From positions 1-8,836 of the forward strand of contig URTC01000057.1 in NCBI GenBank assembly GCA_900550765.1: a stretch of DNA of 8,836 nucleotides, in the 5' to 3' direction. This DNA is from an uncultured Clostridia bacterium. GTDB lineage: Bacteria; Bacillota; Clostridia; Christensenellales; QALW01. The notes under the pieces were generated by a model, which saw only the letters and a list, made by a program, of their open reading frames with translations, was not told where the DNA came from and made no database searches. Both the position numbers and the translations under genes were made by a program. Shown here in pieces: positions 1-6,709 of this stretch (position 1 is the stretch's first letter; each line of letters begins with the position of its first letter).

Positions 1-502
1 CGCCGTCAACCCGCCAGTAGGAGGGATGGCTGAAATAGTGCTCGATCACATAATCGGTCAGCTTAATAAACGCGGCTTCGTCCTGCACGCAGGGATAGAT
101 GGTGTAGGGCGGCGTGCTGCGCTTTTTGGGGTACAGCTCCATCCAGTGGTGGTTGCACCACATCAGTGAAAAGCGAAAATCTTTTGCGTTGCGGGCCTTT
201 AAAAAGCCCTCCTCCAAGGCGCGCTCCAAAAAGGGCTTGCCTTCGTACCAGTACCAGTCAAAGATAAAGGAGGAAATGCCGTATTCCAAAGCGGCGGCAA
301 TCTTTTTTTCCATCACCTCCGGCTTGGATTCGTCCTCATAGCCCCATAGAGGAACCTTAGGCTGTTTATGGCCGGGAAAGTGCGGGCGCGCTCCTTTCAG
401 GATGTCCCACTCCGTCCAGCCCTTGCCGTGCAGTGCCTCATTGCGGGCATCCGGATGCCAGTTGGGGAAATAATAAACACCGATTTCATAACCTTTTGCC
501 AT
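1..502 (-). CDS. GH99-like / WbsX-type carbohydrate-active protein, N-terminal part (runs off window)
   Basis: The 167 codons present have the N-terminal pattern of the GH99-like/WbsX family (Glyco_hydro_99-type TIM barrel): YYFPNWH at residues 10-16, GWTEWD at 28-33, then a proline/histidine-rich stretch and W-G-Y-E. The core strand FIFDWYWYEGKPFLERAL follows at about 79-96, and LMWCNHHW at 113-120. Family members are linked to polysaccharide or glycan processing, some beside O-antigen genes. The substrate here cannot be told. The start is ATG at 502, preceded by GGAGGT at 509-514 with a six-base spacer. No signal peptide is seen, so the protein is probably cytoplasmic. It is divergent from the AraC-type regulator at 658, which suggests that regulator controls it. 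The gene is cut by the left edge, so its intactness is unknown. Confidence 0.85.
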   Translation of the reverse strand, partial: MAKGYEIGVYYFPNWHPDARNEALHGKGWTEWDILKGARPHFPGHKQPKVPLWGYEDESKPEVMEKKIAAALEYGISSFIFDWYWYEGKPFLERALEEGFLKARNAKDFRFSLMWCNHHWMELYPKKRSTPPYTIYPCVQDEAAFIKLTDYVIEHYFSHPSYWRVDG

Positions 503-566
503 CTTTTTACCTCCAATATATAAATTTATTGCGGAACATTTGGCAGAATCAAAAAAATGGAATATA

Positions 567-591
567 ATACGGATATCAATATTTTATACGG
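567..591 (+). promoter_or_regulatory. Direct repeat in divergent intergenic region, possible AraC-family operator
   Basis: The 155 bp between the two divergent genes contains ATACGG at 567-572 and again at 586-591, a 19 bp spacing close to two helical turns. Direct repeats of this kind are typical of AraC-family binding sites. The repeat is short and could be chance. The rest of this gap is AT-rich, with no ORF. Confidence 0.25.
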
Positions 592-602
592 GTGTACAAA
601 CC

Positions 603-628
603 TTGTCATTCGTAAATATTGCTAAAAT
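603..628 (+). promoter_or_regulatory. Possible extended -10 promoter of the araC-type gene
   Basis: TGCTAAAAT at 620-628 fits an extended -10 element (TG-N-TAAAAT), 29 bases before the ATG. TTGTCA at 603-608 resembles a -35, but the spacer is only 14 bp. If this is the promoter, it probably relies on the extended -10 or on an activator. Confidence 0.3.
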
Positions 629-657
629 ATTGAACAAAATTGCTACGGAGGACTATT

Positions 658-1506
658 ATGTATCAGGAATATCATATGCATGTAGAGCCGCGCTCAATTT
701 GGAAGATTGCGCCGGAGCTTTCTCCTCGGCAAAAAGCAAAGCCGCCGTTTTTGGCAATGGAGGCGGGCAAATTTTATGCAAGGGCGGAATATTTTACGGT
801 TCGCCGGGATAAAAATGATAAGCTTTTATTGTTTACGGTTTCCGGTGCGGGGCGTATTTATACGGAAGAAAAACAATATCTTTTGAAGGCGGGCGAAGGG
901 ACGATGATCGATTGCCGCAAATACCATCGCTATGAAACCGCCGGGAAGGAAGTTTGGCAATTCTATTGGGTACATTTCCGGGGGGATGAAAACGGCTTTT
1001 ATCAGGATCTGATCTGCCGGAATTCTAATATATGGGCTTACCCTAAAAAAACAACAGAAGCCCTGGAGGAACTGCTGGAGCAGATCCATTTTACCGACAG
1101 CCTTGCCCTTTCCCGGCGCAGCCACCTTTTAGAGAATCTGCTTTTTGCCGCCGGAGTTTCCCGGTCGGAGGCGCAGGGGACTTCCGCGGTACGCAGCGCG
1201 GTGGATATTGCGGTAAATTATATGCAGGCGCATTATGCGGAAAATCTGGGACTGGAGCAGCTGGCGGAGCAGGTACATTTATCCAAATATCATTTTCTTC
1301 GCTTGTTTAAAGACGCAATGCAGACGACACCGCATCAGTATCTGCTGATGCTGCGGGTCAACGAGGCGAAGAAGCTTCTGCGCACCACAAATGAGAATTT
1401 AACGTCTGTTTGTGTGCGGACAGGCTTTGCCGATGAAGGACATTTCTGCCGCACGTTTAAACGCATTACGGGTCAGACGCCTTACCAGTATCGGAGAACG
1501 ATGTGA
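658..1506 (+). CDS. AraC-family transcriptional regulator (cupin sensor plus double HTH)
   Basis: The 282-residue protein has the usual AraC/XylS layout. An N-terminal cupin-like sensor spans about 35-125 (a beta-rich stretch with GAGRIYTEEKQYLLKAGEG and a DCRKYHRYE segment). A linker follows, then a C-terminal DNA-binding domain of about 100 residues. The first helix-turn-helix is near 198-230 (LEQLAEQVHLSKYHFLRLF) and the second near 248-280, ending with the family signature GHFCRTFKRITGQTPYQYR. The start is ATG 658, because CGGAGG at 646-651 lies six bases upstream. An in-frame TTG at 640 precedes that ribosome site and is rejected. Such regulators usually sense a sugar and activate neighbouring carbohydrate genes. 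The divergent GH99-like gene is the natural target, by inference. Downstream is a repeat array rather than an operon partner. Confidence 0.93.
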   Translation: MYQEYHMHVEPRSIWKIAPELSPRQKAKPPFLAMEAGKFYARAEYFTVRRDKNDKLLLFTVSGAGRIYTEEKQYLLKAGEGTMIDCRKYHRYETAGKEVWQFYWVHFRGDENGFYQDLICRNSNIWAYPKKTTEALEELLEQIHFTDSLALSRRSHLLENLLFAAGVSRSEAQGTSAVRSAVDIAVNYMQAHYAENLGLEQLAEQVHLSKYHFLRLFKDAMQTTPHQYLLMLRVNEAKKLLRTTNENLTSVCVRTGFADEGHFCRTFKRITGQTPYQYRRTM

Positions 1507-1531
1507 CCTAAAAACATAGTTTTCTCTCCCT

Positions 1532-2033
1532 CAGCCTCGCTGATGCTCGGCAGCTCCCTCATCAGAGGGAGCCGGGAGAAAGAAAATATGTCGGTTGTTT
1601 GGCAGAAGGGACCGAGAGGGCAAAAATCAATTTTTTTGCGCTCCAGGCTCCCCATGTCAGGGGAGCTGTTGCCGCAGGCGACGGAGGGGTGTGTGCGCTT
1701 TGCTTTTTCTCCTACAGCCTCGCGAATGCTCGGCAGCTCCCTCGTCAGAGGGAGCCGGCAAAAATCTGCCGGTTGTTTAGCAAAAGGAAGCGAAAGGGCA
1801 AAAATCAATTTTTTTGCGTTCCAGGCTCCCCTTGTCAGGGGAGCTGTCGCCGCAGGCGACGGAGGGGTAGTGTGCGCTTTTGCTTTCTCTCCCACAGCCT
1901 CGCGAATGCTCGGCAGCTCCCTCATCAGAGGGAGCCGGGAAAAAAATCTGCCGGTTGTTTAGCAGAAGGAAGCGAGAGGGCAAAAATCAATTTTTTTGCG
2001 CTCCAGGCTCCCCATGTCAGGGGAGCTGTCGCC
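1532..2033. repeat. Tandem array of about 180 bp units made of paired inverted palindromic elements
   Basis: Three units are seen at 1532-1714 (183 bp), 1715-1894 (180 bp) and 1895-2033 (partial, 139 bp). Each starts with CAGCCTCGC. Hairpin A follows (GCTCCCTC/GAGGGAGC, 1553-1572 in unit 1), then a variable linker and an AT-rich palindrome-like stretch (GCAAAAATCAATTTTTTTGC). Hairpin B is next (GCTCCCC/GGGGAGC, 1647-1666 in unit 1), then GTCGCCGCAGGCGAC and GGAGGGG. Read on the minus strand, hairpin A and its flank repeat the plan of B (GGCTCCC, loop, GGGAGCTG, second stem, GGGAG). A unit is therefore two copies of one element facing opposite ways. Open frames across the array are low-complexity artefacts. 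The array sits between convergent genes and ends inside the AEC pseudogene. Confidence 0.9.
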
Positions 2034-2590
2034 CCCGTAGGCTGCGGGAAAACGGTATTGAGCCTCAGCGTGGCGCCAAGCAGAATCGAGAAAAAAAGGG
2101 TTGCAGAGGCTTTTGAAGACGTGATGCTTTTTTACCTTGGGGAAGCAGAATCATTACGCCCCGGGTATAAACGGCCAGGTTCAGCGGCAGAATATAGAGC
2201 ATATACTGGTACAGAGCTTCTTTGCCTAAAATTGCTGGTACAATGGCGTTGCCCATAAAAGAAAAGTTTGCAAAGGAGAGCGCATAGCGATAGATCTTGC
2301 GCGGATAGGCGTCTTGGGTGAAAAGGCGCGAAAGCGGTTTTGCGATAACGAGCGCGATTGTCAGGATCAGCGCGCAATAGAGAATCAGCTGATACTGCTG
2401 GCTGATGGAAGATACGGTGTAGTACTGCATAAAGGTACTGGGGATCAGCGCGGGTACAAAAATTAAATTTTTCAGTTTCGAAAGTATCTCGGCTGCGTTT
2501 TCGGGTATAAGACGCTTCTTTTTGACAGTAAAGACGGAGGGCCATGCATAAAAATATGACCAGCACAGGGGTAAAGGTGGTTTCCTGCAT
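2034..2590 (-). pseudogene. AEC-family (auxin efflux carrier-like) transporter, frameshifted and 3'-truncated
   Basis: Reading from ATG 2590 gives MQETTFTPVLVIFLCMAL, then a shift. The next frame gives KNLIFVPALIPSTF, a long hydrophobic stretch, and FANFSFMGNAIVPAILG with LPLNLAVYTRGVMILLPQG. That is the typical N-terminal half of AEC membrane permeases (organic anion or amino acid efflux). Two further shifts lead through FKSLCNP and FSILLGATLRLNTVFP. Each shift is explained by one extra base in a homopolymer: T5 at 2519-2523, T6 at 2128-2133 and A7 at 2091-2097 (plus-strand bases). The repaired frame then enters the repeat array at about 2033, leaving about 190 of the usual 300 or so residues. 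The gene keeps an AAAGGA ribosome site and a good promoter, so the decay looks recent. Homopolymer sequencing error could explain the shifts but not the truncation. Confidence 0.8.
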
Positions 2591-2619
2591 ACGGATACGT
2601 CCTTTCTGTTCCGGCTCCT

Positions 2620-2648
2620 ATTCTACTGCAATCTGCTGCATTTGACAA
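2620..2648 (-). promoter_or_regulatory. Sigma-A-type promoter of the AEC pseudogene
   Basis: On the minus strand TTGTCA (2643-2648) and TAGAAT (2620-2625) are separated by 17 bp, 5/6 matches each to consensus. The promoter reads into the transporter remnant, whose ATG is 30 bp downstream of the -10. Confidence 0.65.
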
Positions 2649-2733
2649 GGATAAAATACGGATTTCCCGCAGGGGTGACTGCTGTGCATGGAAATACGTC
2701 CGGCCGCGGTGAAAAAATTTTTTTAAAGCTTAA

Positions 2734-2764
2734 AAACCTATTGACAAAGTATGTTAATAGGTTT
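2734..2764. promoter_or_regulatory. Inverted-repeat operator over the cys/isc promoter, probable Rrf2 (IscR/CymR-type) site
   Basis: Perfect 9 bp arms AAACCTATT (2734-2742) and AATAGGTTT (2756-2764) flank a 13 bp centre. They overlap both the -35 and the first base of the -10, so a bound protein would block RNA polymerase. A third AACCTAT lies at 2776-2782, near the expected transcription start. Rrf2-family repressors bind dyads of about this size, and the operon's last gene encodes one. Assigning the site to that protein is inference. Confidence 0.6.
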
Positions 2765-2769
2765 ATAAT
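2741..2769 (+). promoter_or_regulatory. Consensus sigma-A promoter of the cysteine/Fe-S operon
   Basis: TTGACA (2741-2746) and TATAAT (2764-2769) are both perfect, with a 17 bp spacer. Transcription should start near 2776, giving a leader of about 130 nt before metY that contains the small ORF at 2801. A promoter this strong under a palindrome suggests that control is by repression. Confidence 0.9.
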
Positions 2770-2800
2770 CATATCAACCTATCAGAAAGGTGTGTTGATA

Positions 2801-2866
2801 ATGAAAAAAGACCCTGCGTCCTTTGCAGCGTGGTTAAGCGGGCGAATGCGTCGTTACGATGTGTGA
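2801..2866 (+). CDS. Small ORF, 21 aa, possible leader peptide of the sulfur operon
   Basis: This is the first open frame after the operon promoter. It begins ATG AAA AAA and ends DV-TGA, and it is preceded by AAAGGTG (2786-2792) with an eight-base spacer, a credible ribosome site. The peptide is basic and ends GRMRRYDV. It has no in-frame cysteine or methionine run, so classic amino-acid attenuation is not evident, and I see no terminator hairpin before metY. Its TGA lies 38 bases before the metY ATG. An ATG only two bases after its stop (2869) is in the metY frame, which could allow coupling. It may be a translated leader, a small functional protein, or chance. I do not recognise the family. 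The position and ribosome site make it worth annotating. Confidence 0.5.
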   Translation: MKKDPASFAAWLSGRMRRYDV

Positions 2867-2904
2867 GAATGAAAAGAGGAGATCAAAAGGAAAGGAAAAA
2901 AACT

Positions 2905-4188
2905 ATGAAAAAATATCGTTTTGAAACTCTGCAGCTTCATGCCGGACAGGAACAGCCCGATCCCGCTTCCGACGCCCGCGCAGTACCGATCTATCAAACC
3001 ACCTCGTATGTGTTTAAAAATTGCGCGCATGCGGCGGACCGGTTTTCCCTTGCCGATGCCGGAAATATTTACGGGCGGCTTACCAATTCCACGACGGAAG
3101 CCTTTGAAAAGCGCATGGCGGCACTGGAAGGCGGCACAGCGGCCCTTGGTGTTGCTTCGGGCGCGGCGGCAATTACCTATACTTTTTTAAATTTGGCCCG
3201 CGCGGGAGATCATATCGTTTCGGCCCGTACTATTTACGGCGGAACGTATAATCTTTTAGCACATACGCTTCCGCAGTACGGCATTACTGCTAAATTTGTA
3301 GATGCGGATAAACCGGATGCCTTTGAAGCAGCCATTGACGAACAGACAAAAGCTGTTTTTATTGAAACCATCGGCAATCCGAATGCCTCGCTGATTGACA
3401 TCGAGGCGGCTGCTGCGGCAGCGCATCGGCATAAAATTCCGCTGGTAACAGATTCCACTTTTGCTACACCGTATCTGCTTCGTCCGTTTGAATACGGTGC
3501 GGATATTGTGGTGCATTCCGCTACTAAATTTATCGGCGGCCACGGTACGGCGATCGGCGGGGTGATTGTGGACAGCGGAAAGTTTGATTGGGAGGCCAGC
3601 GGAAAATTTCCTTTGCTCACAGAGCCTGATCCAAGCTATCATGGCATCAGCTTTACCAAGGCCGCGGGCAAAGCCGCTTTTATTACCAGAATCCGAGCAA
3701 TCCTTCTGCGGGATACCGGGGCTACACTTGCTCCGCTGCATGCGTTTTTGTTTCTTCAGGGCTTGGAAACGCTCTCTTTGCGCGTGGAGCGGCATGTGGA
3801 AAATGCTCTAAAAGTAGTAAAGTATCTCTCGGAGCATCCGCTGGTAGAAAAAGTCAATCACCCGTCGCTGCCGGAACATCCGCATCATACGCTGTATCAA
3901 AAATATTTTCCCAGGGGCGGCGCTTCTATTTTTACTTTTGAAATCAAGGGCGGCGCAGAGAAGGCAAAAAAGTTTATAGACGCGCTGAAAATTTTTTCGC
4001 TTCTGGCCAATGTAGCGGATGTAAAATCCCTGGTGATTCATCCGGCATCGACAACCCATTCCCAGCTTTCTGAAGCGGAGCTGCTTGAACAGGGAATAAA
4101 ACCTAATACCATAAGGCTTTCTATTGGTACCGAGCATATTGATGATATTATAGAAGATCTTGAACAGGCGTTTTGTGCCATTCAGTAA
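2905..4188 (+). CDS. metY: O-acetylhomoserine sulfhydrylase family, Cys/Met PLP enzyme (MetY)
   Basis: The 427-residue protein belongs to the Cys/Met-metabolism PLP enzymes and matches the MetY branch. It opens with [20 protein letters not shown] and then [15 protein letters not shown], which are hallmark segments. Visible residues are Y56-G-R58 (phosphate contact from the partner subunit), Y111 (ring stacking), D183 in TDSTF, and the PLP lysine K208 in [11 protein letters not shown]. MetY makes homocysteine from O-acetylhomoserine and sulfide, and homologues also accept methanethiol. The length is normal for the family. ATG 2905 was chosen because the family N-terminus starts there and AAGGAAAGG lies just upstream. 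In-frame starts further upstream (2830, 2869) lack family sequence. It is the first enzyme gene of the operon, ten bases before cysK, and supplies the sulfide-incorporating step for methionine. Confidence 0.93.
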   Translation: MKKYRFETLQLHAGQEQPDPASDARAVPIYQTTSYVFKNCAHAADRFSLADAGNIYGRLTNSTTEAFEKRMAALEGGTAALGVASGAAAITYTFLNLARAGDHIVSARTIYGGTYNLLAHTLPQYGITAKFVDADKPDAFEAAIDEQTKAVFIETIGNPNASLIDIEAAAAAAHRHKIPLVTDSTFATPYLLRPFEYGADIVVHSATKFIGGHGTAIGGVIVDSGKFDWEASGKFPLLTEPDPSYHGISFTKAAGKAAFITRIRAILLRDTGATLAPLHAFLFLQGLETLSLRVERHVENALKVVKYLSEHPLVEKVNHPSLPEHPHHTLYQKYFPRGGASIFTFEIKGGAEKAKKFIDALKIFSLLANVADVKSLVIHPASTTHSQLSEAELLEQGIKPNTIRLSIGTEHIDDIIEDLEQAFCAIQ

Positions 4189-4198
4189 GGAGGACAGT

Positions 4199-5134
4199 AT
4201 GACAAAAATCTACACTTCAGCCGATCAGCTTGTAGGGAAAACCCCGCTTTTGGAGCTTACACACATTGAAAACAACGATAATATCCCGGCCAGAATCCTT
4301 GCCAAACTTGAATATTTCAATCCTGCCGGTTCCGTAAAGGACCGCGTCGCCAAAGCGATGATAGAGGATGCTGAGCAAAAAGGGCTGCTGGGGCCGGGCT
4401 CGGTTCTCATTGAGCCCACCTCGGGCAATACGGGCATCGGCCTTGCCGCCGTTGCCGCGGCAAAGGGATACCGATGCATCATCGTAATGCCGGAGACGAT
4501 GTCAAAAGAGCGGCGCGTCGCCGTAAAGGCTTACGGAGGTGAACTGGTGCTTACCGAGGGGGCCAAGGGGATGAAAGGTGCCATTGAAAAGGCCGAAGAA
4601 CTGGCTGCCGCGATGCCCGGCAGTTTTATTCCCGGGCAGTTTACTAATCCTGTGAATCCGCAGACGCACTACAGAACAACCGGTCCTGAGATCTGGGAAG
4701 ATACGGACGGCAGAGTGGATGTGTTTGTTGCCGGTGTGGGCACGGGCGGAACGCTTTCCGGCGTGGGAGAATATTTAAAAAGTAAAAATCCTCAAATAAA
4801 AGTAGTTGCTGTAGAACCCGAAGATTCCCCGGTGCTTTCCGCCGGAAGAGCCGGCGCCCATAAAATACAGGGCATCGGTGCGGGATTTGTGCCCGATACC
4901 CTTAACACCGCAGTTTATGATGAAATCATAACGGTATCAAACGAGGAAGCCTTTGCGGGTGCCCGTGCCGTAGGGTGCGAGGAAGGCGTATTGGTGGGAA
5001 TCAGCTCCGGCGCGGCACTGCATGCGGCAATTACGCTTGCAAAACGCCCTGAAAATAGAGGAAAGACGATTGTCGTGCTTTTCCCGGATACCGGCGACAG
5101 ATATTTTTCTGCCGGGTTGTTTCCGGAGGAGTAA
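4199..5134 (+). CDS. cysK: Cysteine synthase A (O-acetylserine sulfhydrylase)
   Basis: The 311-residue protein is a fold-type II PLP enzyme that converts O-acetylserine and sulfide to cysteine in the cytoplasm. The PLP lysine is K47 in NPAGSVKDR. The substrate loop is PTSGNTGIG (73-81). The phosphate-binding glycine loop is [10 protein letters not shown] (179-188). GIGAGFVP sits at 226-232, and S270 in GISSGAA contacts the pyridine nitrogen. The length is typical. ATG 4199 is preceded by AAGGAGG overlapping the metY stop, while the longer in-frame start at 4160 lies inside metY and has no ribosome site. The two-base gap to iscS indicates translational coupling. The enzyme supplies the cysteine that IscS, encoded next, consumes. 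Cystathionine beta-synthase-like activity is possible but less likely, because no CBS domain is present. Confidence 0.96.
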   Translation: MTKIYTSADQLVGKTPLLELTHIENNDNIPARILAKLEYFNPAGSVKDRVAKAMIEDAEQKGLLGPGSVLIEPTSGNTGIGLAAVAAAKGYRCIIVMPETMSKERRVAVKAYGGELVLTEGAKGMKGAIEKAEELAAAMPGSFIPGQFTNPVNPQTHYRTTGPEIWEDTDGRVDVFVAGVGTGGTLSGVGEYLKSKNPQIKVVAVEPEDSPVLSAGRAGAHKIQGIGAGFVPDTLNTAVYDEIITVSNEEAFAGARAVGCEEGVLVGISSGAALHAAITLAKRPENRGKTIVVLFPDTGDRYFSAGLFPEE

Positions 5135-5136
5135 AG

Positions 5137-6324
5137 ATGTTTGTTTATGCGGATCATGCGGCGACGACAAAATTGAGTAAAGCGGCGCTGCAGGCGATGC
5201 TGCCGTATTTACAGGAGGAATACGGCAATCCCTCCGGCTTGTATTTTTTGGGGCAGCGGGCTGCCGAGGGGCTGGAACGGGCCCGCGGCGATATCGCGCG
5301 GTGCCTGGGCTGCCGCAGCGAGGAGCTCTTTTTTACTTCCGGCGGAAGTGAAGCAGATAATCAGGCGCTGATTTCTGCGGCTGAAATCGGACGGAAGAAG
5401 GGAAAGCGGCATATCATATCCTCTGCTTTTGAGCATCATGCAGTGCTGCATACTCTGGATAAGCTTAAAAAAAGAGGATTTGAAATTACATTTCTTGATG
5501 TGCATGAAAACGGGATTGTCTCTCCGGCTGAGGTAGAAGAAGCTATACGGCCGGACACCTGCCTGGTAACGGTGATGTATGCCAATAATGAAATCGGTAC
5601 TGTTCAGCCTGTTGGGGAGATCGGGGCGGTATGCAGAAAAAAGGGCGTGCTGTTCCATACGGATGCCGTACAGGCGGCGGGGCAGCTTGCAATCGATACG
5701 GAGGCACAGAAGATTGATATGCTTTCGCTTTCGGCGCATAAATTTCACGGGCCGAAGGGCGTGGGTGTGCTTTATATCAGAAGAGGCATTCCCGCAGTGA
5801 GCCTGATTCACGGCGGCGGACAGGAGCGCGGAAAACGGGCCGGCACGGAAAATACGGCCGGTATTGCCGGAATGGCGGCAGCGCTGCAGGAGGCCTGCAG
5901 CCGCATGCAGTACAACAGCAGCCGTATCCGTTCCATTCGGGACGGCCTTTTGCAGGAGCTTTTAAAAATTCCGCACAGCGTCCTTAATGGTGACCGTGTT
6001 CGGCGGCTGCCGGGGAATATCCATATGTGCTTTGAAGGCATTGAGGGAGAGTCGCTGATTTTGCTGCTCAGTGAAAGAGGCATCTGCGCGTCCTCCGGAT
6101 CGGCCTGTACTTCCGGATCGTTGGATCCGAGCCATGTTCTGCTTGCAATAGGACGGGATCACGGAATTGCACATGGGTCGCTGCGCCTTTCTCTGGGGGC
6201 GGATATTACGCCGGCGGAGGCGGAATATATTGCGCAAAACGTGAAGGCCGCTGTGGAATATTTAAGAAATATGTCTCCTGTTTGGCGGGATATGAAAGAA
6301 GGGAAGAAACAGCATGCTGTATAG
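5137..6324 (+). CDS. iscS: Cysteine desulfurase, IscS/NifS family
   Basis: The 395-residue protein is a class V aminotransferase-fold desulfurase that takes sulfur from cysteine as an enzyme persulfide and releases alanine. Visible features are the N-terminal YADHAATTKLS, H100 in FEHHAVL (PLP stacking), N150-N151-E-I-G, D176 in HTDAVQ, K202 in SAHKFHGPKG (PLP lysine), and GTEN (237-240). The catalytic loop cysteine is C324 in SSGSACTSGSLDPSHVL, the long-loop group I (IscS/NifS) form rather than SufS. The start is ATG 5137 with GGAGGAG six bases upstream, immediately after the cysK stop. The last 11 bases overlap iscU, so the two are probably translated together. Its partner is the scaffold encoded next, and it may also feed sulfur to tRNA thiolation. 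The frame is intact and the length normal. Confidence 0.96.
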   Translation: MFVYADHAATTKLSKAALQAMLPYLQEEYGNPSGLYFLGQRAAEGLERARGDIARCLGCRSEELFFTSGGSEADNQALISAAEIGRKKGKRHIISSAFEHHAVLHTLDKLKKRGFEITFLDVHENGIVSPAEVEEAIRPDTCLVTVMYANNEIGTVQPVGEIGAVCRKKGVLFHTDAVQAAGQLAIDTEAQKIDMLSLSAHKFHGPKGVGVLYIRRGIPAVSLIHGGGQERGKRAGTENTAGIAGMAAALQEACSRMQYNSSRIRSIRDGLLQELLKIPHSVLNGDRVRRLPGNIHMCFEGIEGESLILLLSERGICASSGSACTSGSLDPSHVLLAIGRDHGIAHGSLRLSLGADITPAEAEYIAQNVKAAVEYLRNMSPVWRDMKEGKKQHAV

Positions 6325-6694
6325 TGAAAAGGTGATGGATCATTTTAAAAATCCGCGTAATGTGGGCGTAATAGAAGATGCGGACGGAATCGGCGAGTCG
6401 GGCAATGCAAAATGCGGCGATATCATGCGGATTTATCTTAAGGTGAAGGATGACATCATAGAGGATGTAAAATTTGAAACCTTTGGCTGCGGTTCGGCAA
6501 TCGCATCCAGCTCCATGGCTACGGAAATGATCAAAAATAAGCCGATATCCGAGGCGCTTGCGCTTACCAACCGGGCGGTGGCCGAGGCGCTGGACGGACT
6601 TCCGGCCAATAAGCTGCACTGCTCCGTTTTAGCGGAGGAAGCGATTCAAAACGCCATAAAAGATTATCAAAAAAAGGCCGGCAGTCCGGCATAG
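6314..6694 (+). CDS. iscU: Fe-S cluster assembly scaffold, IscU/NifU N-terminal type
   Basis: The 126-residue protein starts MLYSEKVMDHFKNPRNVG, the IscU/NifU-N signature. The cluster ligands are all present: C34 and D36 in NAKCGD, C59 in TFGCGSAIASSS, and H102-C103 in LHCSVLAEEAI. D36 is the conserved aspartate that labilises the cluster. The LPPVK chaperone-binding motif of enterobacterial IscU is replaced by LPANK. The spacing matches IscU/NifU rather than SufU, which has a longer zinc-binding insertion before the second cysteine. It receives sulfur from IscS and builds clusters for transfer to apoproteins. Its ATG lies 11 bases inside the end of iscS in another frame, with GAAGG upstream within iscS. 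No NifU C-terminal domain is attached. No hscA, hscB or fdx gene follows, as is usual in Clostridia. Confidence 0.95.
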   Translation: MLYSEKVMDHFKNPRNVGVIEDADGIGESGNAKCGDIMRIYLKVKDDIIEDVKFETFGCGSAIASSSMATEMIKNKPISEALALTNRAVAEALDGLPANKLHCSVLAEEAIQNAIKDYQKKAGSPA

Positions 6695-6709
6695 AAGGAG
6701 AGATTTTGC

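Noticed and set aside
1507..1530. AAAAC-ATA-GTTTT hairpin after the AraC gene as a terminator
   Set aside because: The stem is five A/T-rich pairs with no proper U tract, so it is too weak to call.
1532..2033. CRISPR array
   Set aside because: The units are about 180 bp and similar throughout, with no unique spacers and no cas genes.
1482..2258. Several long open frames on both strands across the repeat array
   Set aside because: They translate the same repeated DNA in different frames, are rich in repeated G/R/S strings, have no ribosome site and match no family pattern.
2830..2904. Longer N-terminus for MetY
   Set aside because: The extra residues are basic and unlike the family, overlap the small ORF, and the family N-terminus begins at 2905 behind a ribosome site.
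2776..2904. Riboswitch or T-box in the cys operon leader
   Set aside because: The leader is only about 130 nt, mostly the small ORF, with no SAM-riboswitch or T-box landmarks and no terminator hairpin before metY.
5209..5811. Long minus-strand open frame inside iscS
   Set aside because: It is a shadow of iscS, whose frame carries all catalytic motifs.
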